Shown here in pieces: positions 54,340 through 64,000 of a stretch of 64,000 bases of DNA; position 1 is the stretch's first letter, and each line of letters starts with the position of its first letter. Position numbers and translations under genes: made by a program. Origin of the DNA: Branchinecta lynchi (lineage: Eukaryota; Arthropoda; Branchiopoda; Anostraca; Branchinectidae); the NCBI GenBank assembly GCA_023053575.1, contig JAKZAP010000001.1, positions 28,972,533 through 29,036,532 of the forward strand, in the 5' to 3' direction. A model generated the notes under the pieces. The model saw only the letters and a list, made by a program, of their open reading frames with translations, did not search any database and was not told where the DNA came from.

Positions 54340-55215
54340 TTTTTGGGATCCCAAAACTTAAGTTGAGGGATACCTATGACATCGTAAAGTTGTCTGTCTG
54401 TCCGTCCGTCCGTCCGTCTGTTAGCACGATAACTCTCGAAGGGGTTGAGATATTTTGATCAAACTTGGCATGAAGAGTCTTTAGGTCAAAATACAGGTCA
54501 AGTTCGAAGATGGTCCATGTAGCTCTATATTTAGGGGTGGGGGAGGGGTTTGAAATTAAGGGGAACACAAAATACTTTTTAAAAGCTAATGAAATAGTCG
54601 AATTAAGGGTAAGGAGACATGCTGAATCCGAATATGAAAATTATTTTCTCGCCGGACAATTAGTTCGGCAGGAATCCGGCCAAAACCGGAGAATTTGTTT
54701 AAAGTAGAAGTTTTATTTAAATTTGATAAGATGTTCGATTTGCGGGTAAGTAGACAAGCTGAATTCGCATATGACAACTATTTTCTCACCGGACGTATAG
54801 ATCGCTCGGAATCCGGCTGAAACCGGAAAATTTGTTAGAAGTAAAATTTTAATTGCAAGTTGATTAGAGGTTGGATTTAAGGAGACATGCTGAATTCGTT
54901 TTTTGAGCTTTATTTTTTCGCAGGACAAGTAGTTCCGAAATTCCGCCGAAACCGGAAAATTGGCAGAAGTAAGGCAGGAAGTTTCGATCTGCTTCGTCAA
55001 AATAGATATGACTTAAAGGGGTAAACACACATGCTGAATCCATATCTGAACTTGGTTTTCTCATATGATTAGCTATTTTGCCTTAATCTTTTTCTAAACT
55101 TTAATAGTAAAAGTGTTCAAGGAGTCTGGCGAAGACTGGATTGGCGAAGACAAGACCCAATTGTCTGGATCAAATTTGAACTTTTGGGATCCCATCGAAA
55201 CATTTGGTCTTGTTT
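54340..55215 (+). repeat. Family C repeat, copy 4
   Basis: Starts TTTTTGGGATCCCAAAACTT, with a CTGTCCGTCCGTCCGTCC tract and three CCGGAATCCGG-type units, and ends TTTTGGGATCCCATCGAAAC. Confidence 0.88.
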
Positions 55216-55219
55216 AATA

Positions 55220-56390
55220 TCGTTCCACTTCTTACCTTATTGACTACAACAGTAGACTTTCAATTAAAAAAAGAGGTTAATACGTAAAATAAAGTAACAT
55301 GGATCACGTGCGTATCCTCAACAAAGCTCCAGCACCCGGTGATGTTGCACAAATCATATACGACTAGAACAGGTTTTAAAACGAGGGTGCAATGGTACCC
55401 GTCGTTCGAGAAATAATCATGTCACTGCCCTGACGGGGTATTGAAACCTGATTTAAACGACTCGGCTTGCCTTTGACTGGGCCGGATTTACGATGATATT
55501 AAAAAAAAAATTCAAACGACTCGGAGATTGTGTTTGACAGATGTCACTCCCACTCACCCTCCCCCCCCTTTCGGGCCACCCCTGGCCCCAAACTGGCAGT
55601 AGATATTGCAGTACGCAACCCTGGGTGTGTCCTTGGTTAACAGCACAAGGGACTCAAGGTTGGAAAAGCTGTTCTGTACGAATCTACGATCATATTTTGG
55701 AAAAGCTTTTGAATATTCGGGTTTGCTGGGTTGAAAGCCGTCGGCGAAAGAAATTTATAATTCTCACATACCTTGAATCACATAACGTTGATGAGCAGTT
55801 TAAATTTAATTTGTGGGCTACGTAAATTTAGGAAAAAAAGTTTTCCCACTGACAAGAGGACACTTTCTGTACAGAGTACAGACTCGGACATTGCAGATAG
55901 CTTGCGAATATACTCAGAGATAGTACACGGAAGCTCGGTAGTAAAGTCCTGCATTATATTATTTCTATTATGCTTTTACTTTCCATTTCCGTGTGAACGA
56001 CTCTAAATCGTATTGCCAATCAGAACCCTTTACTGCTCGTTACTCTATTTTTCCTTTTTTTTTTCATCATTTAGATTTTCCAACTGAATTTGCCGCAGAA
56101 TCTCGCAGAGCTCCCCACGTTTCTGACTAAATGTCTACGTAATTGTCGGCTCCTTCTGATTATTCCTCTGGGGTCTCGGTGCTTTTTCATATAATACCTT
56201 TTTTAAACCCATCTTCATATCCTTCTTTACGTAAACATAAAAGTTGCACCCATAGGCATCTCGTATTGACCTAATTAAACGAGGAAGGTCGCCTCTGTTT
56301 GAGTAATCTTCTGGGATTGCGTCCCTTATTTTACTGACAGGGCCGAGTTGAGCTGATTATTCCCCTGGGGTCGCGGCACTTTTTCGTGGA
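55220..56390. other. Unassigned sequence with a piece shared with 50540-50680
   Basis: No gene seen. 56130-56390 resembles the reverse complement of 50540-50680 and 52795-52890 (CTGATTATTCCCCTGGGG; AACCCATCTTCATATCC). Confidence 0.4.
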
Positions 56391-56399
56391 TTTAATGAT

Positions 56400-57045
56400 C
56401 CTGCAAAATTGGGTCAACTGTCGGATTTTTAAGTTGGGCGAAGTGACGGATATCGGGAGTGGGTCAACTGACGGATTTTTGGGCCAAATGACGGGTGGGT
56501 GAACTGTCGGAAAAATTGGGCGAACTGACGGGGAGTGGGCAAAATGACGCATTTCAAGAGTGGGTCAACTGACGGATTTCAAGAGTGGGCGAACTGACGG
56601 ATTTCAGGAGTGGGCCAACTGACGGATTTTTGGGCCAAATGACGGGTGGGCGAACCGTCGGAAAAGTTGGCAGAACTGACGGATTTTTGGGCGAAATGAC
56701 GGGTGGGCGAACTGACGGTAGGCGAACTGACGGTGGGCGTAGTGACGGGTGGGCGTAGTGACGGGTAGTCGTAGTGACGGGTGGGCGTAGTGACGGGTGG
56801 GCGTTGTGACGGGTGGGCGTTGTCACGGGTGGGCGTTGTCACGGGTGGGCGTTGTCACGGGTGGGCGTAGTGACGGGTGGGCGAAGTGACGGGTGGGTGT
56901 AGTGACGGGTGGGTGAACTGTCGGAAAAAGTGGGCGAACTAACGTTTAGGCGAACTGTCGGAAAAAGTGGGCGAACTGACAGATTTTTTAGGCGAACTGA
57001 CGGGTGGGCGAAATGACGGGTGGGCGTAGTGACGGGTTCCCTTAC
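56400..57045 (-). repeat. CGTCAGTTCGCCCACC minisatellite, inverted copy
   Basis: The reverse complement of the 49945 array: units GACGGGTGGGCGTAGT and GACGGATTTTTGGGC. Both arrays are bounded on one side by the CAGGGGAATAATCAG segment, so they are two copies of one element in opposite directions. Confidence 0.92.
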
Positions 57046-57149
57046 TGCATGTAATGTTGTTTGACGAATCTATTTGGTGCGTCCACGAATTGGGCATAAA
57101 CAAAATACTGTTCTATTCTATAGTTAAAAGGGTCATAAACAGCATAGAA

Positions 57150-57230
57150 AAAGGTGAGTATAGTGTTATTGATTGGAACAAAACTCCTCCGATATCTTTC
57201 GTGTTCTGTGGGGACGGTAGTCAATTTGGA
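57150..57230 (-). pseudogene. Non-LTR C-terminal scrap
   Basis: The minus strand reads [16 protein letters not shown], parallel to the end of the frame at 15900-15956. Only this short piece is present. Confidence 0.5.
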
Positions 57231-57339
57231 AACTTGTGGGGACCTGTCTCGTTGCGGATGACATCGGCAACGATGTCAATGATGCCATCGTTTTGACATA
57301 GGGACGACATCGTTGTGACCTGCCTCGTCTAGGGATGTA

Positions 57340-57600
57340 GTAGTACGAAAACGTTGCATGTAATACTATGCAGTAGCAAAGAATACTATCATGCCTCAGA
57401 CTGGTCCAACCTTATGTAGTAGTATCCAGTAGCATCCTGTCTTGCCATAGTAGCATCCAGTCTTGCTAATAGTAGCATATAGCAGTATGCAGTAACACGG
57501 TAGCCTTAAAGTAAGAGCATGTAGTAGCATCGTTAGTACTGCATGCTACTTTTTTGTACTAATTCATCGTACTATATCGAGACGAATTTTCCATCGGGTT
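57340..57600. repeat. Degenerate TAGTAGCATCCAGT repeats
   Basis: Irregular repeats of TAGTAGCAT, GCAGTAGCA and ATGCTACT in both orientations. Confidence 0.55.
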
Positions 57601-57664
57601 AGTACCGAACTGAGGGCAAAGGAGATTTCTTGTGGATATGCTGGTTGAGTTCTTACTTGTGGTA

Positions 57665-58015
57665 CCCTGTCAGAAGTTTCATAACAGATTGCGCGTATGC
57701 GAAGTGTTATGACCAATTAAGTTTATACTATTTCGTGCCTAGATCCCAACAACACCTTCAATAGATAAAAATACAACACTTTCAGAAGTTCCATAACGAC
57801 AACAGACGGATGCGCGGTTTTAAGTGATAACACTTTGGGATGTTATCTGTTATGTTTCTTTCGTTCCCGCTAGTATTTTTACCAATTGAAGGTGTTGTTG
57901 GAGATCTAGGCACGAAATAGTGTAAACGTAATTGGTCATAACACTTCATTTCCAAGTGGAAAGGTGTTATTCTTGAAAGTGTTATACGCTATCTGTTATG
58001 AAACTTCTGACAGTG
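57665..58015. mobile_element. TA-flanked non-autonomous element, family J, copy 2
   Basis: Ends CCCTGTCAGAAGTTTCATAA and TTATGAAACTTCTGACAGTG with TA on both sides (57663-57664, 58016-58017). Long internal complementarity (AACAACACCTT / AAGGTGTTGTTGG, CACGAAATAG / CTATTTCGTG). Confidence 0.88.
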
Positions 58016-58279
58016 TAGTCAAGATTTTTGTTGTCAACAAGACGATATCACTTGTCAATCTGTTCAAAGTGGAGCTTGATCTAACTGAAACCGACGAAGT
58101 TTAAAAGGGTGAAGAAGATTGTCGAGTAATCAGGCTAGTGGTGGGTCAGTGTTACTAGGAAAAACACCATGGTCCTTCATTATAGTAAAACTCAGAGGAA
58201 GAAATAGCTAGTAGGCTACCTTGAAATAAGAGAAAGTTTAGGATAGAGCAGAGATGTGGTCCTTCGAGCAGGTCTCTAA

Positions 58280-58574
58280 GAGCGTGTTCCACCCTTCTAA
58301 CAATAGTTACTATTAGTTACTATTTCCGTTCCATCCTCACGAAAAGTTACTACGCTGACCGTTCCAACCTTGTCAGAATAGTAACTAATAGTTACTATTT
58401 GCTTACCATGCTCGGGAGCGTAGTAAGCGTAGTAACTGTAACGTGATTGGTCGGATTCACCCCTGGCGTGAGATCCTGCTGGAAAATAGAAAAATCGTTC
58501 CAGCCTTGACGGCAAAAAGCCAGAATTCGTGACGTCATGCGTAGTAACTACGGTAAGTAGGGTGGAACACGCTC
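58280..58574. mobile_element. Harbinger-like miniature element, copy 2
   Basis: Ends GAGCGTGTTCCACCC and GGGTGGAACACGCTC, perfect over 15 bp, flanked by TAA (58277-58279, 58575-58577). Interior rich in AGTTACTATT and AGTAACTA motifs in both directions. Confidence 0.9.
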
Positions 58575-58974
58575 TAAATGTCCCCCACTTTTCTCCTGTA
58601 AACGCGAAATAATAAGAAAGATTGTGATCTTATTTTCAGTTTACAACCAAGTGTTTCAGGTCCTTTTTTTTTAAATGAAGTTAGAATGTTTTAGGCTGAT
58701 TCTGTATGTTTTAATATGTTGGACAGTGCAGTAGTGTCAAAGAAGCCACAAATGGTCACTTGGTTTCGTTTGGAAGGCAATTACCGCTACATAGCGTTTA
58801 ACTTCGGACGGTCCGTTGTGAAACGTTGACGCCGGGGCAGAGAGGAACAATTAGTACAGAAGCGCTCAAATTTTATAGCACGTAACTGCAGTTGGCAGGA
58901 TGCATATGCACTCGTTCGAATCTCGAAAATAAAATAACAAGACGAAGAGGTACTGGAAAAAATTTGCCTCCGTA

Positions 58975-59490
58975 TCAGTTTTTAGTGGAGTGTTCCTTGG
59001 AACAATCCACTATTGCGAGCGCTGTAGCAGCTTTTAGCTTTCGGTTTTCACCATATTTTGTGGAGCTCATAACTCGTGAACGAGTGCGAGTATCAAGTTC
59101 AAACTTTTTACACTTGTGGGTATTGGGGTCTAGTTGTGCCTTTTAGGGGTCCCACCCCCCATGCAATCGGTTCAGGGGCAAATGGCCCCAGATTGCCCAG
59201 TGAATAATGTTCATAACTTGAGCAGAACTGGACACAGGACGATGAAATTTCTTGGACGTATAGATCCTAGGGCTGGGAAATTACTTTTTAATTTGCACCC
59301 CCGCCCCGACCCACCCACCCCGTTCATGGGCAACTGGGCCCAGATCGCCCAGCAATAAAGTTCGTTACCCGTGACAGGAATCAACAGGTATCAAGTTGAA
59401 ACTTGGTAGGATTGTGAGCTTTTTACTTTTTGCGGGTCCCAAACGCCACTCCCACTTGGTTCAGGGTCAATTGGGCCCAGATTTGAGATA
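58975..59490 (+). repeat. Dispersed repeat K, second copy (left part)
   Basis: Matches 39895-40380 closely, and is interrupted at about 59490, where the Gypsy integrase frame begins. Confidence 0.8.
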
Positions 59491-59494
59491 AGGC

Positions 59495-60290
59495 GACGAA
59501 ATTGATTAAGGGCAATGAAGCCCTACGAGCCCGACAGATTACGGTTAACCCCCAGTTCGTCCAAATTCTCCCTGACGGTAATGTGTTCTTTATCGCAGAG
59601 AATCATTCACCTTTAAAAATCCGAATACGAAAAGGTGACCTCTCCCTCCTTTCCATTGATAGAAATTGCAACAAATTTACCCCGCATGATACTGGTGACA
59701 TGGTTTTTCTCAAATTCCCCCCCGCTTCTGGTATAGGGTCAAAAATTTCCGAAATGCGCCAGGATGGACCCTATCATGTTGTTCGCGTTTTAAACAAAGG
59801 CAGAAGCTACGAAATTCAGAAACTCGGATCACAAAAACAAGTCGTCCACTATGACCGCTTGGAAAAATCTGGTCCAAGATCTACATTCGTAGAGCCAAGA
59901 GGGGGTGTAGCTAGCTCACCAACTGTTCTTGTTTGGAAACAGCCGTTTTCACCGCCGTTTGCATCAGCTACGGAATACTACCCTTCTTCTACATTCCCAA
60001 AACTGGAACGGACAGTGGTAACACCGCCACTGATTCAGCAAACCTCGGTAGAGCCAGTGTCAAGGCCTATCAATCATCCATTTCATTCTCCTCAGTATAG
60101 TCAGATTTTCTCTCTATCCCCTCACGAAATAGGTTATGCAGGGCAAAATGATACTATGAGAAGCGATTGGCCCCGGCCAGTAACGCCGGAGTGTCCCTCC
60201 GAGCAATCACTTTTCTCTTCCAGGTGTCATCGCTGCTGGTGGACCCGCGCCAGTCGCCGCCCCGTGCCTTGCCGTCTGTATTGGTACTAA
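59495..60290 (+). pseudogene. Ty3/Gypsy polyprotein fragment, integrase C-terminus
   Basis: A 262-codon open frame with stop at 60288-60290. The middle reads HDTGDMVFLKFPP, RQDGPYHVVRVLNKGRSYEI and VVHYDRLEK, the three conserved blocks of the integrase C-terminal domain of Ty3/Gypsy elements. The remainder is a Pro/Ser-rich tail. The reverse transcriptase, RNase H and integrase core are absent, so this is a 3' remnant beginning abruptly after repeat K. Confidence 0.8.
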
Positions 60291-60689
60291 AAATGTTTAA
60301 TCTGTAAAGGTTCATACGGCGCAAGCAACCGAACAGACTTTCTGTCTCGATTTGACGCCATTTTTTTAATTATACCACGATACACTCTAAATAAAAAAAA
60401 AATTAAAAATAAATCTAATGGAAAATGTTCAAGATTGTTTGAAAAATTCCATTCTCCAATTGGTTGCCAGTTCTAATTTAAATTTTCTAGTTTGTTGAAA
60501 ATTTCTAGTTTGATTCAAAAATTTCAAATATTAGCAATTAGTCTTTAAATCAGAGTGGTCTGACTCCCAATCGATTTTTTGTTACAAATGTTTGTTTATA
60601 TTTACATTTTCGGACGGACTTTTTGTATGGCACGCAGGTTGCGACAGAAGAGGCAGTGGCGCTAAGGTCCCAGCGTCTTCGAGCGTCAA

Positions 60690-60890
60690 GGCGCCTCCTA
60701 TGGGACAACTTACACCGCCAACGCCACCAACGGAGCCTGTAACGCCGCCGACGCCCCCGAGATTCATTATCACGCCGCCAACCTTGCACGTCACGCCAGC
60801 GACGCCGCCAATCTTTTGAATCACGCCACCGACGCCGCCAATCTTTCGAAAGCACGCCACCGATATTGGATATCACGCTGCCAACCCCAA
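60690..60890. repeat. ACGCCGCCA-type tandem repeat
   Basis: Irregular 9-15 bp units (ACGCCGCCGACGCC, ACGCCGCCAATCTT) leaving open frames on both strands, Thr-Pro-Pro on + and Gly-Gly-Val on -. Read as a simple-sequence array rather than a gene. Confidence 0.75.
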
Positions 60891-61276
60891 CAGTGATAAC
60901 GGGCACGCCGCACAATCCGTGCCAGCCCCCCCCCCCCTTATCCGTCGCTCCGGACCCCACCTCAGCACTCAGCATCCTCCTATCTCCCCACCATGGGTCG
61001 AGCCAAGCCGAGCCTACTCCGACGGCCGATCTCCGTCCTGCGTCACGGCCTCGTCCACTTACAATTCCGGCCTCTCCACCCTGACCCTCAATCCAGCTTT
61101 AAACCAACAATCACTCTAACATCATCAACGCAAATCTCATCACCAGCAGCAGCGCCATCTACACGAACAACCAACAACTATTCCACCATCAACTCAACCC
61201 CCATCACTAGTCAAATCCTCCAAATCCACCTCCATCAATCCGTATCACCTGGACTGGACACCACGACAGCCAAGTG

Positions 61277-62150
61277 GAAATGTAAATATTTAGGTAGGAG
61301 TGTTAGGTCCGCGTTTTCCCGCTCGCAAGTGCGGCTATAAATATTTCCGGTTAGGTATATATATGTTCGTCCCCCCCCCCCCTTCTTAGTTTAATTGTGT
61401 AGGCCCTCTTTAAAGTCGCTTTTGTACATATTTTGATTTCGGTTTCGCTTCGCTAGCCCTTGCGATAACTGCACTGTTCCTTTAAGCATTGCTTTTTCTG
61501 CTTTCGCGCGTCTCTACTTCACTCCATGCAGCTTTCGGTCGATCTGACTGAAGCCGTTTGTCGGCCACCGCTAGCTTTTGTTTTCCGCGCTTTGTTGCCT
61601 TATACTTCTTCATATAATGTATATATTATCAATCATCACATTGACGCCGTGTGTCCGGCAATCATGCTTAAAAATGCTTTGCGCCTGTCTTTTGCGCTTT
61701 CATTACTTGCGTGCCCTTACCTTTAGTGCTTTATTTTGCGGCTTAGAGTGCGTAGGACCTCCCCCATTTCTACTTCAAGTTTTTTTTGCATCAAGGTCTT
61801 ACCTTAGGTCGTGGCGACAGCTAACTGGAGTAATTTTTAAAATTGCAGCCTTTCTTTTTCCCTTTCCTCCCAAATTCCTCCTAGTTTTCCCTTTTCCATT
61901 TTCTATTTTTAACAAATCTCAGAGACTTCTCTTTTGGGACGAGTTGTGGTACTGGCAACATTTCCCCAATATTTCCCTGATAATCCCTTTTTAAAGTTTC
62001 TTCCAGCCCTAATTTATTTTAGAACTTAAAGGCATCGACGTTTCAAATATTAATTCTGCCTTTATTTCGCATTTTATATTTGTTTTGGTTTGGTTCGTGT
62101 GGTCAGGGTAAGGTCAGTAGGACTGAAGCTCAATAAAGGACCCTGAACTA
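61277..62150 (+). repeat. Possible Gypsy 3' LTR
   Basis: It follows the integrase remnant in the same direction and starts TGTAAATATTTAGG after GTGGAAA. It carries TATAAATA at 61337 and AATAAA at 62132, the promoter and polyadenylation signals expected in an LTR. No second copy is in the window, so the limits are guesses. Confidence 0.35.
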
Positions 62151-62990
62151 ACTGAACAGAGAGTGGGCTTTGATTTTTCACACTTATTTGATTGCCCCCT
62201 CTGTCAGAAACCTGGGTTGCCGCGATGGCTTAGCTATCGATGGTATGTTAGTAGGTGGGGCTGGAATGGAAACATTGTAGAATCTTTTGTTGCCCGTACA
62301 CCACTCTGCCCAAGGGGGGGAGGTGTGTTATGGAGACATCCCATAGCACTTTGCTCTGCAATAGTCCTCCTAGTTATTCCCTCCATCTATCGCCTACTTT
62401 TCTATATATCTCTTCGGTTTCCATCACCATCATTAATTTCCCGGCATCGTGACAATAGGTCACTCGGTCTTTATCCTAGCTTCAGTTAGCTGCTCGCTAA
62501 TCCGAGGTCAGGCTTTGATCCATTTCATTCTAAGTATTTTGGCTACGGAATGAATCCGCAGCCAAAAGTAGTTCTCTTTCATCCTTGGTCGGAGCAAGAC
62601 CTCAGTTACTCTGTATTATAATTTATGGTAAGGACCAGTTTATATATTTAGTTAGGGACCCATTAGTGCTATATTATATGTGTCACGCTCTTGTACATGA
62701 TTTACATGAGATAAATTAACTATAGAAGTTATGGTCCATCTCGGCTAGTAGGCCTCGGGCTTGACTGGATATGTGAATTCCAGCTTCGCTAGGATGGGTG
62801 AACCAGCTTGATTAGGGATTTCTGGATTGACTGCGGCTGAGCTATAGAATTCCCTGAGACTTTCCCTTGTCTATTTTGTCCGGTTTCCTGACTGGTCCTG
62901 GGGCTAGTGGGCACCTATGGTGTCAGAATGTCTTCAGCCCACACCCCAGGAGCCTTATCTTCATTAAACCTCGCCTCCACTCGTCCATCA
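62150..62990. other. Unassigned sequence
   Basis: Small open frames, no domains, no recognised repeat ends. Confidence 0.35.
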
Positions 62991-62994
62991 TCTT

Positions 62995-63690
62995 AACAGT
63001 GCTTTTGGATCGTAGGGGTTGGGGAGAGTTGAACCACCCCCACCCTCCCCGTCAAATCAAACTTTAAGCTGGTATACTTGAAGGGGAAAAGGTAAAATAC
63101 ACATTTTGATAGGTCGCGACCCCCCCCCCCTCCCTCCCGTTCATGGGCAGCTGGACCCATATTTCCTATGAGTTAAGTTCGTCAATGACAGGTCTCAAGT
63201 CCAACTCTTGTATATTTGGGGAGATATATCTATGGAGGACGGTTTGCTGTAACAGCAACAAATAAGACGACGCGACGTACTTTGATCTTTAATGAACAGT
63301 TGGAAACTTGACTGCTTTGTCATATGATCGATGATATGCGGTTCTTAATGAATTGAGACAAAGGGGGCATTAGCCTGCTACGATTTGGTTTATTGCACTT
63401 TATTACCTTGCTAATGGAAACGAGGTTTAAAGGGTGGGACTGGCTGGCAGACCATTCAGTGTTCGCACTAATGCTATTCGCGCAAGACATTCATCATTTC
63501 TTTGGATTTATACTGGCGATTTGTTTACATTTAAAGATTTTAAAGTGGGATGATTACAGATTATGTTATTTCACTCCTTGTTTGGTTATTCGGGATGAGG
63601 AATGTCTTGGTTCTAAAGCTGTCTGTATATAAAATGTGATAAGTATTTTACTTTTACACTCCACGTCTGAGCGCTTGCGCACTTGTTTTT
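62995..63690 (+). repeat. Dispersed repeat K, second copy (right part)
   Basis: Matches 40440-41165, including GGTCTCAAGTCCAACTCTTG and TTACACTCCACGTCTGAGCG. It continues the order of the 58975 piece, so 58975-59490 and 62995-63690 may be one repeat K copy split by the Gypsy remnant. Confidence 0.75.
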
Positions 63691-64000
63691 CTCTGTTTAG
63701 CCTGCAGGCGAAATATTAATTCGCCAAGAGCGCTGCCGAGCTTCATTGACAATAATGACGCGGTGAAATTCAAAGCAGTGTTTTAGCATGTGTTTTTGTT
63801 TCTGATTTCGCCGCATTGGGTGTGTTGAAAAAAAGTCAAAGTCATGTCATACAAAAAAAATGTTAGACCGGGACAAATTTTTTAATTTGTTTGTTTGTTA
63901 TGCTAATATAGTTTCTTAAGTCGAGTGAATAGTGATCCGACGCAGCTTGTTTTTCTGCGATGCCACTAAGTGTCTCATTTAGTGTTTCCACGGTCGTATG

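Noticed and set aside
57042..57224. 60-codon minus-strand frame as a gene
   Set aside because: Only its first 16 residues match the non-LTR C-terminus; the rest is unrelated AT-rich sequence.
60592..60975. Long open frames on both strands rich in Thr-Pro or Gly-Val
   Set aside because: They arise from an ACGCCGCC simple repeat, which avoids stops in several frames.

Overview
The window is animal genomic DNA: spliced genes with long introns (about 1.5-9.4 kb), GT..AG junctions, and dense transposon debris. It most likely comes from an invertebrate, but the sequence does not fix the phylum. It looks like neither a bacterial, a viral nor a compact genome.

The only two convincing host genes are tandem, same-strand paralogues of alkaline phosphatase. 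Gene 1 (about 1205-26633) shows six coding exons and runs off no edge at its 3' end; its start is ambiguous. Gene 2 (33278 to beyond the window) shows a signal-peptide exon and five more coding exons; its last exon is not found before 64000. The pair have identical intron phases (1,0,0,0,1,1), and three of their internal exons have identical lengths (174, 192 and 192 nt). All metal ligands and the catalytic serine can be read in the exons present, so both look functional. They come from a local duplication and would encode secreted or membrane-anchored phosphomonoesterases.

Nearly everything else is mobile DNA. Small non-autonomous DNA transposons can be delimited by terminal inverted repeats plus target duplications: four hAT-type families with 8-bp duplications (two copies at 3.3 and 16.5 kb; four at 0.7, 27.2, 37.7 and 45.8 kb; three at 17.5, 30.2 and 33.5 kb; one at 24.7 kb), a Mutator-like foldback with a 9-bp duplication (46.5 kb), two Harbinger-like elements flanked by TTA or TAA (41.3 and 58.3 kb), and two TA-flanked families (10.3/41.8 kb and 37.2/57.7 kb). 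Retroelement relics include a non-LTR ORF1 plus endonuclease (2.3-4.7 kb), several non-LTR 3' ends, and a Ty3/Gypsy integrase C-terminus with a possible LTR (59.5-62.2 kb). A Mutator-like (MULE) transposase C-terminus lies at 14.56 kb. Several ~1-kb dispersed repeats and satellite-like arrays fill much of the rest.

The most unusual signal is a foldback family (17.8, 32.1, 45.3 kb, with fragments at 4.7, 27.5 and 32.5 kb). Its arms carry the boxes CTGANGA, a stem, then GAAA, which is the layout of a hammerhead ribozyme core as known from Penelope-like elements. Stem I is not evident by eye, so this remains a candidate. No CRISPR array, rRNA gene or convincing tRNA gene was seen.
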